The notes: a model not told the origin generated them from the sequence alone. A stretch of DNA of 64,000 nucleotides from Allopontixanthobacter confluentis (GCF_009827615.1 NZ_WTYU01000002.1:186001-250000); one strand, 5' to 3'. Counted from the first letter of the stretch, positions 35,185 to 46,766 are shown. Translations and numbers: made by a program.

Positions 35185-36933
35185 CTATTGTTCGGTGCCA
35201 ACGCCCGGCATGAACCGTTCCTTTTCGGCATGCAGATCGCCTTCGACCAGTTGCGCTGACAGCCGCGCCGCGTCGCGCGAACGGAAAATATCTTCCGCCC
35301 GCTCAATCTCCTGCAGGCTGAGACCAAGCCCGCCCAGGGCTTCGCGGCCCATGCCCACTGCCGATTCGATCAATTCGCGCGCCATGTAATCCACCGGCGC
35401 GCCGCGCAGCTTGATGACGGTGCGCCGGTCATACACCCGCACATACAGGCCCGCCTGCGGGAACGCTTCCTTGATGCCGTGCAGCATTTCTGCCGATAGC
35501 TGGTCCTTGTCGATGCAGAACGCGATGACCGTGGCTTCCGCCGCGCCGGCCTGGCGCAGCAGATCCATCCGGGTGCCATCGCCATAATAAACCTTTGCCC
35601 CGAATTCGCCCGCCACGTCGATCTGATCCACATCGCTGTCGATCAGGGTCAGCCGCACGCCTGCTGCCTGCAACATTTGCGCCACGCCCTGCCCGAACCG
35701 TCCAAAGCCGATGATCAGCGCGCTCGCCCCGTCGCCATGTGGTGCTTCGCGCTCCGCAGATGCGCGGGCTGGCTGGCGGAACCGGCTGGCGGCCATCATC
35801 AGAAAAGGCGTGGTGGCCATGGACAGGGTGACAATCGCGCCAAACAGGCTGGCAGCTTCTGCGCTGATCAGCCCGCCATCCTGCGCCTGCGAAAACAGCA
35901 CAAACCCGAATTCGCCGCCCTGACTGAGCAGCAGGCCCAGCGCCAGCGCTGCGCGCCACGCCATGCCAACGGCCAGACCGATGCCCAGGATAATCAGCGT
36001 TTTGACCACGATCAGCGCCGCCGCCATGGCAATGACAAATACCGGGTTTTCGGCAATTGCGCCCAAATCCAGCATCATGCCGACAGCCAGGAAAAACAGG
36101 CCCAGCAGGATCGAGCGGAACGGTTCGATATCGGCTTCCAGCTCGTGCCGATAAGGCGTGCTGGCCAGCATCACGCCGGCGATAAAGGCACCCAGCGCGG
36201 TCGACAGGCCGAGCAGCTCCATCACGAATGCGGATGCCAGCACCGTAAACAGGCTGGCCACCACAAACATTTCGCGTTCGTTCAGATTGCCGATCAGGCG
36301 AAACAGCGGGCGCAGGAAAAACCGGCCAGCAGCGATAAGCCCGGCAATCGCTACCAGTGTCAGCAGGGCCAACTGCCAGCCCGGAACGCCTGCTTCGCCG
36401 CCCTGGTCGGCGCTCATGGCGGCAACGATTGTGATCAGCGGAATGATCGAAAGATCCTGAAACAGCAGGATGGCAAAGGCCCGTTCGCCAAATGGGGTCC
36501 GCAGCCGGCCGGAACTTTGCAACATCGGCAAAACCTGCGCGGTGGAGGAAAGACCCAGCGGCAGACCCAGGGCAAGGGCCGCTGCGAGGGGATAGCTGGC
36601 AGCAAGATAGATCACCGCCGTTACTGCCAGACCGCATGCGACGACTTGTGCGAGGCCCAGCCCGAAAATGGCGTTTTTCATCCGCCACAGGCGCGCCGGA
36701 TCAAGTTCCAGCCCGACCACGAACAGCAGCATGACAATGCCCAGTTCGGCAATTCCGATCATCTGGTCTGCCCCGCCGACAAGGCCCAGCACTTGCGGCC
36801 CAACCACGGCGCCCGCCACCAGATAGCCCAGCGTTGCCCCGAGGCCGAAACGGCGGAAAAGCAGTACGAATGCCAGCGCGAAGCCCAGCATCAGAACGCC
36901 GTCCCGCAGCAGTGATGCCCCTTCATGCGCCAT
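35185..36933 (-). CDS. monovalent cation:proton antiporter-2 family protein (KefB/KefC-like)
   Basis: 582-residue membrane antiporter. About 12 helices cover residues 10-390, with the family segments GYLVAGAVVGPQVLGL, LLFVVGLELDPARLW and LLLSQGGEFGFVLF. A cytosolic TrkA-N/RCK nucleotide-binding domain follows (ALIIGFGRFGQGVAQML, then LIDSD, which would bind NAD(H)). The architecture fits Kef-type potassium efflux systems, which are often gated by glutathione adducts or nucleotides. No separate KefF/KefG partner is adjacent. Confidence 0.9.
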   Translation of the reverse strand: MAHEGASLLRDGVLMLGFALAFVLLFRRFGLGATLGYLVAGAVVGPQVLGLVGGADQMIGIAELGIVMLLFVVGLELDPARLWRMKNAIFGLGLAQVVACGLAVTAVIYLAASYPLAAALALGLPLGLSSTAQVLPMLQSSGRLRTPFGERAFAILLFQDLSIIPLITIVAAMSADQGGEAGVPGWQLALLTLVAIAGLIAAGRFFLRPLFRLIGNLNEREMFVVASLFTVLASAFVMELLGLSTALGAFIAGVMLASTPYRHELEADIEPFRSILLGLFFLAVGMMLDLGAIAENPVFVIAMAAALIVVKTLIILGIGLAVGMAWRAALALGLLLSQGGEFGFVLFSQAQDGGLISAEAASLFGAIVTLSMATTPFLMMAASRFRQPARASAEREAPHGDGASALIIGFGRFGQGVAQMLQAAGVRLTLIDSDVDQIDVAGEFGAKVYYGDGTRMDLLRQAGAAEATVIAFCIDKDQLSAEMLHGIKEAFPQAGLYVRVYDRRTVIKLRGAPVDYMARELIESAVGMGREALGGLGLSLQEIERAEDIFRSRDAARLSAQLVEGDLHAEKERFMPGVGTEQ

Positions 36934-36972
36934 GGAAATTACCCCCTGACAGGACCGTGATCGCCCGGTCCA

Positions 36973-37359
36973 TCATTGCGTTTTCAGAAATTCGATAATC
37001 TCGGCGCGCTGGCCTTCATCGCGCAGGCCCGCATAGGACATTTTCGTGCCCGGAACAGCAGCGCGCGGATTGGCCAGGAACGTGTCGAGCGTAGCTTCAT
37101 CCCAGGTCAGACCTGACCCGCGCATGGCCGCGCTATAGGCAAAATCGCCCACATGGCCCGCTTTTGCACCAAAGACGCCTGCCAGCGATGGGCCAATCCC
37201 GTGTCGCCCCGGCTTTGTCTGGTGACAAGTGCCGCATTGCACGAATGCCAGTGGCGGCTGTGACCTGTCAGTTGCCGATGCGCCCTCTGCCCCATCAGGC
37301 GCGGCCGCAGAACCGCAGGCGGAAAGGCCAATAATGAGGAAAACAGGGATCAGACGCAT
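36973..37359 (-). CDS. class I cytochrome c, lipoprotein
   Basis: 128 residues. The signal MRLIPVFLIIGLSAC ends in a lipobox Cys15, so it is probably anchored to a membrane facing the periplasm. Haem c attachment is CGTCH in FVQCGTCHQTKPG; the sixth-ligand Met is in PGTKMSYAGL. HGIGPSLAGVFG is the usual class I loop. It is 39 bases downstream of the antiporter on the same strand. An electron donor or acceptor is not evident here. Confidence 0.92.
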   Translation of the reverse strand: MRLIPVFLIIGLSACGSAAAPDGAEGASATDRSQPPLAFVQCGTCHQTKPGRHGIGPSLAGVFGAKAGHVGDFAYSAAMRGSGLTWDEATLDTFLANPRAAVPGTKMSYAGLRDEGQRAEIIEFLKTQ

Positions 37360-37573
37360 GCGATGTCGGTCCTCCAGTCAGGCGGGCAGGCGGGCACAGG
37401 CTGTGCTGCTGGCTGAACTGCGGCCTGTGCCGCGGCCTTTGCCTCTGCCCCTGCCTTCGCGCCTAGCCTGCCTGCTTGCCGAGTGAAAGGGGCAACACAT
37501 GAAAGGTAGAGTGCCCGCGCTGTTCAACTAACACTATGCGGCATTGCCCCTGCGGCCTAACCAGACCCGCTTC

Positions 37574-38971
37574 ATGTCGCGCGGTTCAATCCTGTCTGGC
37601 CTTACGCCGCACCAGCTTCGCCCATGGCGTGCTGAAATGTCAGCCACATTGCAGCTGGCATGGCCACTGGCGGCTGCCAATCTGCTGCAGATGCTGGTCC
37701 ATGCTGTCGACGTTATTTTCGTGGCGCGGCTGGGCGAGGCGGAACTGGCAGCATCCAGCCTGGCAATTGCATTATTTGGCCTGGTGTTATGGGGCCTATC
37801 CGGCCTGACCGGCGCGGTTGCGCCGCTGATTGCAGCAGAAGTGGGCCGCCGCAAACATGCGGTGCGCGAAGTGCGCCGCAGCGTTCGCATGGCCCTGTGG
37901 CTGGCGGTGGGGGCAGGCATATTGGGCATGCTTGCCTGCCTGAATGGCGAACGCCTGATGCTGCTGACCGGGCAGGATCCCGCAATTGCGGCCATGGCCG
38001 GGTCATTCATGGGGATCATCATCTGGGCCATCGTCCCCTCGATCATGGCCAATGTCCTGCGTATTTTCGTGTCCGCCCTTGGCCGGCCAATTTTTGCGAC
38101 CATGATCATCGCCTCGGCCATCCTGGTCAGCATTCTTGCCAATTACATGCTGGTGTTTGGCAATTTTGGCGCGCCGGCACTGGGCCTTGAAGGTTCGGCG
38201 CTGGCCAGTGTGGTGACATCGCTATTTATTCTGGCCGCTTACGTCATTGCTATATCGTGGGACAAACGCCTGCGCCGGTATCGCATTTTCGGCAATTGGT
38301 GGCGTACGGAATGGAGCCGGATGCAGGAAATCATCCGCATTGGCACCCCCATCATGGGGACCATTTTTGCCGAAGCGGGCCTGTTCAGCGGGGCCGCATT
38401 CCTGATGGGGCGGATCGGCCCGTCACAGCTGGCCGGGCACACCATTGCATTGCAAGTGGCCGCGCTTGCCTTCCAGATCCCCTTCGGCATCGGGCAGGCA
38501 TCCACCATCAGGGTGGGTTACCATTATGGCGCGGGTGACCGCGATGCGATGGGCCGCGCCGGCTGGGTGGCACTGATGATTGCGGTCGCATTCAGCATGG
38601 TCACGGCATCAATCATGCTGTTCATGCCGCGCACCGTGCTGTCGATCTATGTCGATACCGATGCGGCCAAGAATGCGGCCATGGTCGGTTTCGCCGTCCA
38701 GTATCTGCTGTGGGCCGCCATTTTCCAGCTGGTTGATGCCGTGCAGGCCGTTTCGGCAGGCAATCTGCGCGGGTTGCAGGATACGCGCATGCCCATGGTG
38801 ATTGCCATCATCAGCTATTGGGCCGCCGGTTTCGGCGTCGCCATCTGGCTCGGGTTCCGCACTCCGCTCAGCGGGACAGGCATCTGGATCGGGCTTGCTA
38901 CCGGGCTGACGGTGGCTTCCATTCTGCTCACCTGGCGGTGGGCCAGACGGGGCAGCATCGGGCTGGTCTAG
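37574..38971 (+). CDS. MATE family efflux transporter
   Basis: Twelve-helix multidrug/toxic compound extrusion protein, 465 residues from ATG 37574. A TTG at 37544 and an ATG at 37637 are alternatives, and none has a clear ribosome site. The first helix is LAWPLAAANLLQMLVHAVDV, then VARLGEAELAASSLA, a MATE hallmark; the second half begins IIRIGTPIMGTIFAEAGLF and has VSAGNLRGLQDTRMPM. Couples export of cationic or organic compounds to H+ or Na+ flow; substrate unknown. Confidence 0.9.
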   Translation: MSRGSILSGLTPHQLRPWRAEMSATLQLAWPLAAANLLQMLVHAVDVIFVARLGEAELAASSLAIALFGLVLWGLSGLTGAVAPLIAAEVGRRKHAVREVRRSVRMALWLAVGAGILGMLACLNGERLMLLTGQDPAIAAMAGSFMGIIIWAIVPSIMANVLRIFVSALGRPIFATMIIASAILVSILANYMLVFGNFGAPALGLEGSALASVVTSLFILAAYVIAISWDKRLRRYRIFGNWWRTEWSRMQEIIRIGTPIMGTIFAEAGLFSGAAFLMGRIGPSQLAGHTIALQVAALAFQIPFGIGQASTIRVGYHYGAGDRDAMGRAGWVALMIAVAFSMVTASIMLFMPRTVLSIYVDTDAAKNAAMVGFAVQYLLWAAIFQLVDAVQAVSAGNLRGLQDTRMPMVIAIISYWAAGFGVAIWLGFRTPLSGTGIWIGLATGLTVASILLTWRWARRGSIGLV

Positions 38972-39032
38972 TGCCATGCACAGTTCAGCCCACTGACGGG
39001 CCGTGGTCGAAACTTTTTCTGGGCCTGACCCG

Positions 39033-39061
39033 TTGACTCCATGAACGCGCATACACATATG
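39033..39061 (+). promoter_or_regulatory. groESL promoter
   Basis: TTGACT, 17-base spacer, CATATG, ending 8 bases before the CIRCE element, so the transcription start should fall at the edge of the HrcA operator. Confidence 0.65.
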
Positions 39062-39068
39062 CGCCCCG

Positions 39069-39095
39069 TTGGCACTCTAACCCCTAGAGTGCCAA
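39069..39095. promoter_or_regulatory. CIRCE element (HrcA operator)
   Basis: TTGGCACTC-N9-GAGTGCCAA, a perfect 9-9-9 inverted repeat differing from the classical TTAGCACTC consensus by one symmetrical base pair. It places groESL under the HrcA heat-shock repressor, 40 bases before the groES start. Confidence 0.95.
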
Positions 39096-39135
39096 AACAC
39101 ACTATTTACTCATCTTGAAAGAAGAGGTCAGACAT

Positions 39136-41128
<1,993 letters not shown>

Positions 41129-41157
41129 GCCTACCACTACCCACTACGGACCAAAAG

Positions 41158-41194
41158 AAGGCCCGGCGGAGCGATCCGCCGGGCCTTTATTTTT
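41158..41194 (+). terminator. intrinsic terminator after groEL
   Basis: AAGGCCCGGCGGA-GCGA-TCCGCCGGGCCTT perfect 13-bp stem followed by TATTTTT. Confidence 0.92.
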
Positions 41195-41235
41195 GCCTGC
41201 CCGAAAGGTGCGGAGCAGACTTCGCGATCAGCGCG

Positions 41236-43476
41236 TTATTTTGCGGGCATTGCCGCCGCCAGCACTTCTTCTGGCCAGGTGACCGGATATTGCTGCTGCG
41301 GGTTGAAGGAACCGCCCTGATCTGCCGCTTCTGCGGCGGCGATTTCAGTAGCGGTCAGGAACTCGCTCGGTTCCAGCGCGAATACGTCCAGCCCGCGAGT
41401 AATCTCGGTCGCGTAAATGCGGCCCTTGTACCAATAGGCTGACCAGTAACCGCCGGTTACCAGCTGGTCCTTGTCAATCGGGCCACGATCAAAATAGGCG
41501 ATTTCGACCGGATTGGCAGAATCGGTGAAGTCCATGATCGAGATGCCGCCCTGATACCACGCCTGCACCATGATATCGCGGCCCGGCACGGGGATGATCG
41601 AACCATTATGCGCGACGCAGTTTTCCTTGTCGCTCTGCGGGGCGGGCAATTTATACAGGCTCCGGAATTTCAGCTTGCCATCGACAATGTCGTAGATGGC
41701 GTCAGCGCCCCAGTTGCGCGGGTCCGATGCCTGGCAGCGCGGCCGTCCGCCGCCGCCCCATTCGTCCGTGAAGACAACCTTGGTGCCATCATTGTTGAAA
41801 GTGGCGGAATGCCAATAGGCAAAGCCCTTGTCGACCACTTCGTCGATCCGTTTCGGCTTGCGCGGGTCGGAAATGTCGAAAATGATGCCATTGCCCGAAC
41901 AGGCCCCGGCCGCCATTTTCAGGGTCGGGAATACGGTGATGTCATGGCACTGATCGGTCCGGCTGGTGTCCTGCGTATCATCGCCGTGGTCGCCGCCCTG
42001 CCACAGGCCGCCAAGACGCCCGGTCTCGGGGTCTGCGAACACGGTCGGGCTGTCGATAATGCGCGATTTTGACGGGTCCGCCAGCGGAATCTCGATGACG
42101 TCGATGCGAAACAATGCGGTGCGGTCATCACCTGGCACATCGCCGATGCAGCCTGCCAGTTCCTTTTCATCACGCACGCGCGATGTGCCGGAATTATAGA
42201 CGATGAGCGATGTATCGGTCCGGTCAGCAAGCGTATGGGTGTGCGACCCGCGGCAGGTCTGCACCTGGCCCACCTGGACAGGCCGGCTGATATCCGAAAT
42301 GTCGAATATCCGCAGCCCGCGGAACCGTTCCTCGCTGACCTTTTCTGCTACCCCCTGAAGGCCGCAATCAACGCGCCCACGGGCATCTTCCACGCTCATC
42401 AGCAGCAAGTCGCCAATGATGGACACATCGCCCTGCCCGCCGGGGCACACCACGGAACTCACCAGTTCCGGCTTGCCATCTTCGGCAAGCTTATAGGCGT
42501 TGAACCCGTGGTAGCTGCCAGCCACCAGCATATCGCCGGAAAAGGCCATGTCGGTATTGGCAAAGTCGAGCAGCGGCGAACGTTTGGAAAATTGAGGCTT
42601 TGCGTCTTCTGCTTCCGGATCGGCATTTTTTACGGATTTTTTCCTGGCGGCCTTTTTGGTGTCGCCCTTCTCATCATCGCCCTTCCTGGGCTTGAGAGGT
42701 TGCAGATCGCCCGGGTTTTCCGTGTTGAAGAAGCCTGCCGGCTTTGGCAGCGCCGTTACCAGCCGCAGATTGCTGATGGCCTGCCCGGCATCGTAAAGCC
42801 CCGCTGTCAGCGTGGCCCGCGGGTCGGTTGACAGGCTTCTGAGCACCGCATTCATGCGCTCTATTTCCGCATTCTGGTCATTTGTAACATCGTCGGTAAA
42901 TTGCAGCATCACCGGATCATAGGCCGTGCCGGGCAATGCGATCAGGTCTTTCACCATGTCCACAGCGCCGGTGTGGTGGGCAATCATCAATTCCAGAAAA
43001 AGCCGGTCAAACGCGGCGCCATCCAGCGCGGCCAGACGCTGCATCTGGGCCGGGGTTGCCATGCCATTCATGCCCATGTGGCCCGCATGGCCCATGCCTG
43101 CCATTTGCGCAGGCTCGCCATGGTCGGCGAGCCATTTGGTCATGAAGTTGATTTCATCTGCCTGCGATGCATCGATGCGTCCGGCAACTGCCTGTATTTC
43201 TTCGCGATTGGTGCGTTTTCTGACCAGCGCCGCCATTTCGACTGCCTGCTGGTGATGCACGATCATATTCTGCATGAACGCCGCATCGGCTGGCGAATAG
43301 CCCCTGCTTGCCAGGGCCGTCGCATCCTGCGCGGACAGGATTTTGGGCGCTTGCCCCGGCGCGCCGGGCTGCACGATGGTCACATCCTGCGCGGTCACAA
43401 GTGACGAACTGGACAAAAGCAATGCGAGCAAGGATGCGCGCGCCATTAAGCGCGCGCCGGATGTGTGCGTGATCAT
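41236..43476 (-). CDS. exported DUF305 and LVIVD-repeat fusion protein
   Basis: About 746 residues from ATG 43476, giving a signal peptide (MARASLLALLLSSSSLVTAQ within it); the frame is open to 43545. Residues ~45-215 form a DUF305 domain, a ferritin-like helical fold with paired His motifs: NMIVHHQQAVEMA and ELMIAHHTGAVDMV around a Met/His-rich loop (GMGHAGHMGMNGM) that suggests copper or other metal binding. A charged linker (KGDDEKGDTKKAARKKSVK) leads to a large beta-propeller-like region with LVIVD-type repeats (RGLRIFDISDISRPVQVGQV, NGIIFDISDPRKPKRID, GGISIMDFTDSANPVEIAYF). Periplasmic or surface location is likely; function unknown. Confidence 0.82.
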   Translation of the reverse strand: MITHTSGARLMARASLLALLLSSSSLVTAQDVTIVQPGAPGQAPKILSAQDATALASRGYSPADAAFMQNMIVHHQQAVEMAALVRKRTNREEIQAVAGRIDASQADEINFMTKWLADHGEPAQMAGMGHAGHMGMNGMATPAQMQRLAALDGAAFDRLFLELMIAHHTGAVDMVKDLIALPGTAYDPVMLQFTDDVTNDQNAEIERMNAVLRSLSTDPRATLTAGLYDAGQAISNLRLVTALPKPAGFFNTENPGDLQPLKPRKGDDEKGDTKKAARKKSVKNADPEAEDAKPQFSKRSPLLDFANTDMAFSGDMLVAGSYHGFNAYKLAEDGKPELVSSVVCPGGQGDVSIIGDLLLMSVEDARGRVDCGLQGVAEKVSEERFRGLRIFDISDISRPVQVGQVQTCRGSHTHTLADRTDTSLIVYNSGTSRVRDEKELAGCIGDVPGDDRTALFRIDVIEIPLADPSKSRIIDSPTVFADPETGRLGGLWQGGDHGDDTQDTSRTDQCHDITVFPTLKMAAGACSGNGIIFDISDPRKPKRIDEVVDKGFAYWHSATFNNDGTKVVFTDEWGGGGRPRCQASDPRNWGADAIYDIVDGKLKFRSLYKLPAPQSDKENCVAHNGSIIPVPGRDIMVQAWYQGGISIMDFTDSANPVEIAYFDRGPIDKDQLVTGGYWSAYWYKGRIYATEITRGLDVFALEPSEFLTATEIAAAEAADQGGSFNPQQQYPVTWPEEVLAAAMPAK

Positions 43477-43564
43477 GCGTAATGCGTCCCCGGGATTAAG
43501 CGTGTTTGCAGCAGGGGCATCAAAACGGTCCATCCCGTCAAGCATTTTTTAATCGCGCAGCGCG

Positions 43565-44362
43565 TCACATCGTCCGGGTTGGCGATGGCATGGGCTTGAA
43601 CGGCGCGGTCAGGGATGCTTCCAGCGCTTCATCCGCCAGTGCCGCCGCATCGTCCACGCCAATGACGATGTCCTGCGGGGCAATATCGCTGCGGAATGTG
43701 CCGTGCAGCCGGTCCCAGAAACTGAACCCGCTGGTCCAGTTGCTGTCCCGCTGCTGTTTCACGCTGGAATGATGGATGCCATGCATTTCGGGCGTGGTGA
43801 ACACCGCAGACAGGCGCTTGTCCCACCCGGCGGGCAGCCGCAGGTTGGAATGGTGGAACAGGATGGATGCGTTAAAGAAATGCCGCCACAGCTTCAGGCT
43901 TTTGGGGCTGACGCCGGACAGGCGCACCTGCACCAGCCGCCACGGCAGCGACACCAGCATATCGGCAGCGTGAAACCGCACTGCGGTAGAAGCATCCATA
44001 TCCGCATCGAGATGATGGACCCGGTGGAAACGCCACAGGAACGGTATTGTGTGGGTCGCCACGTGCCACAGGTAAAAACCGTAATCCATGGCCAGCACAC
44101 CGCCAATGATCCGCAGCGGCGCCGGCAATTTGCGGGCAAAGCCGGCGGTGTTTTTGAGGTTGGCGGCGGCAATTTTCTGCGTCAGCGGTTCTTCCGCCAC
44201 CGCGATAATGGCTGCGCAGCTGGCGCCCATGACGGCATTGCGCAGCGTGCGCGGGATGGTTTTGCGCCTGCGCTGGCGCAGCGGGCGTTTCTGTTCCGCG
44301 ACAATCACGCCCGCCACTGCGGCAACAGCGATGACGGCAAAGGCGATCCGGCGAAGCGACAT
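43565..44362 (-). CDS. sterol desaturase / fatty acid hydroxylase family protein
   Basis: Membrane-bound di-iron oxygenase family, 265 residues from ATG 44362 (a GTG at 44392 is possible). Eight-His pattern visible: WHVATH, HRVHHLD, HHSN and HGIHHS. N-terminal helix then a basic KRPLRQRRRK stretch. Members hydroxylate or desaturate lipids and carotenoids; substrate unknown. Upstream of the DUF305 fusion on the same strand, 88 bases apart, and divergent from the TIGR04282 glycosyltransferase. Confidence 0.87.
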   Translation of the reverse strand: MSLRRIAFAVIAVAAVAGVIVAEQKRPLRQRRRKTIPRTLRNAVMGASCAAIIAVAEEPLTQKIAAANLKNTAGFARKLPAPLRIIGGVLAMDYGFYLWHVATHTIPFLWRFHRVHHLDADMDASTAVRFHAADMLVSLPWRLVQVRLSGVSPKSLKLWRHFFNASILFHHSNLRLPAGWDKRLSAVFTTPEMHGIHHSSVKQQRDSNWTSGFSFWDRLHGTFRSDIAPQDIVIGVDDAAALADEALEASLTAPFKPMPSPTRTM

Positions 44363-44414
44363 GGATGCACTCTGGCCTATGGCGGCGTCCACGTCGAGCG
44401 GCTAGTGCAGGGCC

Positions 44415-45005
44415 ATGCCGTCACTGCCCGCCCCTGTCCGCTTGGCAATTTTCGCCCGCTATCCGCGCCCGGGCGAGGCGAAGACCCGGCTGATCCCCGC
44501 ATTGGGCGCGGATGGCGCGGCGCTGGTCTACCGCCGCTTGCTGGAACGCACGGTCACTGCTGCGCGGCAAAGCGGGCTCAGGTTCGAACTGCGGGTCACA
44601 GGCGCTGCCCCGGCCCGCTTTCACGAATGGCTGGGTGATGACCTTGTCATTGTCCCGCAAGGCTTAGGCGATTTGGGCGAACGGCTGATGCGCGCTGCAG
44701 CCCCTGGCATTGTTATTGGCAGCGATGCCCCCGCGCTGACCCCGCAATTGTTGCAGGCTGCGGCGCTGGCATTGGAGACTGCGCCCGCCGTTATCGGCCC
44801 GGCGCATGATGGCGGCTATTATCTGCTGGGCTTCAATACCCCCGTTCCCTTCGCCTTTGCCGATATTGAATGGAGCACAAGCGGCGTGTTTCAGGAAACC
44901 CTGCGGCGGCTGGAAGCTAACGGGATGGCCCCTCATATCCTCCCGCCTTTGTCCGATATCGATACGATGGACGATCTGGCAAACTGGCCGGAACTGCTGC
45001 CGTGA
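44415..45005 (+). CDS. TIGR04282 family arsenosugar biosynthesis glycosyltransferase
   Basis: 196-residue nucleotidyl/glycosyltransferase-like enzyme of the DUF2064/TIGR04282 group, named from its co-occurrence with arsenosugar genes. The N-terminus AIFARYPRPGEAKTRLIPAL carries the nucleotide-binding pattern; GSDAPALTP and GPAHDGGYYLLGF are family hallmarks. Likely transfers or activates a sugar in an organoarsenical pathway. Its stop overlaps the start of the TIGR04283 gene (TGATG), indicating translational coupling. Confidence 0.9.
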   Translation: MPSLPAPVRLAIFARYPRPGEAKTRLIPALGADGAALVYRRLLERTVTAARQSGLRFELRVTGAAPARFHEWLGDDLVIVPQGLGDLGERLMRAAAPGIVIGSDAPALTPQLLQAAALALETAPAVIGPAHDGGYYLLGFNTPVPFAFADIEWSTSGVFQETLRRLEANGMAPHILPPLSDIDTMDDLANWPELLP

Positions 45006-45742
45006 TGATGGCGGGCGCAAATGCGGTCACCATCGTTATCCCGGTGCTGGACGAAGAACGCGCCCTGCCCCGGCTGATCGCCACGCTTGCCGCGCTCGAC
45101 CCGCAGCCCGCAGAAATCATCGCGGTGGATGGCGGCAGCACGGATGGCACGATGGCGCTGCTGCAAGCTGCCGGATGGCGTGTGCTGGAAACCGCTGCGG
45201 GGCGGGCAATCCAGATCAACGCCGGGGTCAGCGCAGCCAGGTCAGCCCATGTCTGCGTGCTTCATGCAGACACCATCCCCCCCGCAGACATGGTCGCCGT
45301 GATTGAACGGACACTGGCAGACCGGTCCGTGGCGCTGGCCAGCTTTACGCCGCTGATCAAGGGGCCTGAAAAGACACGCTGGTTCACCACCTTCCACAAT
45401 TGGATCAAGACCTGGTACGCGCCGCTGATCACCCGCCCGCATCTGTTTTTTCAAGGCGTGCGGCTGCTGTTTGGTGACCATGCGATGTTCTTTCGCCGCG
45501 CCGAATATCTGGCTGTTGGCGGCTGCGACCCCGGCACGCCGGTGATGGAAGAAGCCGATCTGTGTATCAAGATGGCCCGGCTGGGCAAAGTGAAGCTGGT
45601 CCCGCGCTGGGTAGAAACATCGGATCGGCGCATTGCGGAATGGGGCCCGCTGAAAGCCAACTGGATCTACTTCAAGGTCGGCATCCTATGGGCATTCGGC
45701 GCTAGAGCGCGGCTGGAACGGGAATATCCCCACGTTCGGTGA
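45005..45742 (+). CDS. TIGR04283 family arsenosugar biosynthesis glycosyltransferase
   Basis: Family 2 (GT-A fold) glycosyltransferase, 245 residues. The fold shows VTIVIPVLDEERALPRLI, then the metal-binding VDGGSTDGT and VLHADTIPP, and late motifs FFRRAEYLAVGG and VMEEADLCIKM. TIGR04283 proteins co-occur with TIGR04282 and ArsM. Its 3' end overlaps the convergent SDR gene by 41 bases. With its partner it would build the glycosyl part of an arsenosugar-like product; substrate specificity is not proven. Confidence 0.9.
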   Translation: MMAGANAVTIVIPVLDEERALPRLIATLAALDPQPAEIIAVDGGSTDGTMALLQAAGWRVLETAAGRAIQINAGVSAARSAHVCVLHADTIPPADMVAVIERTLADRSVALASFTPLIKGPEKTRWFTTFHNWIKTWYAPLITRPHLFFQGVRLLFGDHAMFFRRAEYLAVGGCDPGTPVMEEADLCIKMARLGKVKLVPRWVETSDRRIAEWGPLKANWIYFKVGILWAFGARARLEREYPHVR

Positions 45743-46766
45743 TGGGCGCGCCGTCACGCAGAAAGCCTGCCTCGATGCAGAACTGGATCAGCCGGTACAG
45801 ATATTCAGGGCCGGTGGGCGGGCATATCCGCCCTGCCACGCCTTGCGCCTCGCGGTCATCGAAATGCGGATCGCGCTGGAAATAGCTGGCGTATAATCCG
45901 GCCACCCGGCGAAACAGGCGCCGTTCCATCGGCGGCAGGCTTGCAGGGTCAAACCCTTCCGGCTCCACCAGCGTTGGCTGGCAGAATTGCGGAAAGGCCG
46001 CGATGGCGCCGGTGAATACAGGCACCGGCACCGGCCTGCCCGATACCAGATGAAATGTGCCGCCAGCCGCCCGCCGCATGTTTTCGGCAATGTCGACAAT
46101 ACTGCCTGCCACATGGTCAATCGGCACGAAATCCAGCGTGGCGCCGCTGCGCGCAGGCATATGGCGCACCCGCCCTTCGGCAATCAGTTTGAAAGCGGCA
46201 TAAGTGGTGTCGAACTGGCGGATTGCGCCAGTTGCGCTGTCCCCCACCACGATGCTGGGCCGCGCAATGGCAAAGGCCACGCCGCTGTCCCGCACCAGCC
46301 GTTCAGCCGCCGCCTTGGATTTTTCATAGCCGTTCTTGAACCCTGCATCCGGCAGGGGATCACTTTCGAGTATCGGCCCGTCCCGCGTGCCGCAGACATA
46401 GGCTGTGCTCACATGCAGCAGCGGCATATCGCCCGCGCGCGCAAATTCCACCGCATTGGCAGCGCCGCCAGTATTCACCTGCCGGTAGGCATCATCATCC
46501 AGATCGAAACGCACCGTGGCCGCGCAATGGATGATGAGATCATGCGCCGCTGTCAGCCGGTCAAATTCTGGCTTGCCAAACCCCAGAAGCGGCTTCGACA
46601 CATCGCCGCATACGACTGCACCGGGCGTTACGCTGCTGCCGTCATTGGCGCGAATATCGCGGTTCTGATGGACCAGCGCGGTCACCTGATGCCCTGCCGC
46701 CAGCAAGCGCGAAGCCACTTCGCCGCCGATCAGCCCGGCAGCGCCTGTCAGAAAGATTTTCAGCAA
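45702..46766 (-). CDS. NAD(P)-dependent SDR / epimerase family oxidoreductase
   Basis: Extended short-chain dehydrogenase/reductase, 354 residues, starting at a TTG that overlaps the end of arsM. Rossmann motif FLTGAAGLIGGEVASRLLA, then IIHCAATVRFD, the serine of the active site in VSTAYVCGT, and the Tyr-x-x-x-Lys pair in GYEKSKAAAERLV. RPSIVVGDSATG and FVPIDHVAGSIVD are typical of the fatty-acyl-CoA-reductase-like/epimerase branch. Position after arsM in the same transcript suggests a step in the organoarsenical pathway; the reaction is unknown. Confidence 0.8.
   Translation of the reverse strand: MLKIFLTGAAGLIGGEVASRLLAAGHQVTALVHQNRDIRANDGSSVTPGAVVCGDVSKPLLGFGKPEFDRLTAAHDLIIHCAATVRFDLDDDAYRQVNTGGAANAVEFARAGDMPLLHVSTAYVCGTRDGPILESDPLPDAGFKNGYEKSKAAAERLVRDSGVAFAIARPSIVVGDSATGAIRQFDTTYAAFKLIAEGRVRHMPARSGATLDFVPIDHVAGSIVDIAENMRRAAGGTFHLVSGRPVPVPVFTGAIAAFPQFCQPTLVEPEGFDPASLPPMERRLFRRVAGLYASYFQRDPHFDDREAQGVAGRICPPTGPEYLYRLIQFCIEAGFLRDGAPITERGDIPVPAAL

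Noticed and set aside
37360-37573. Possible gene or repeat in the GC-rich gap before the MATE gene
   Set aside because: It holds only short CCTGC/GCAGG-type runs and weak imperfect inverted repeats, with no coding frame that has a start site and protein-like content.
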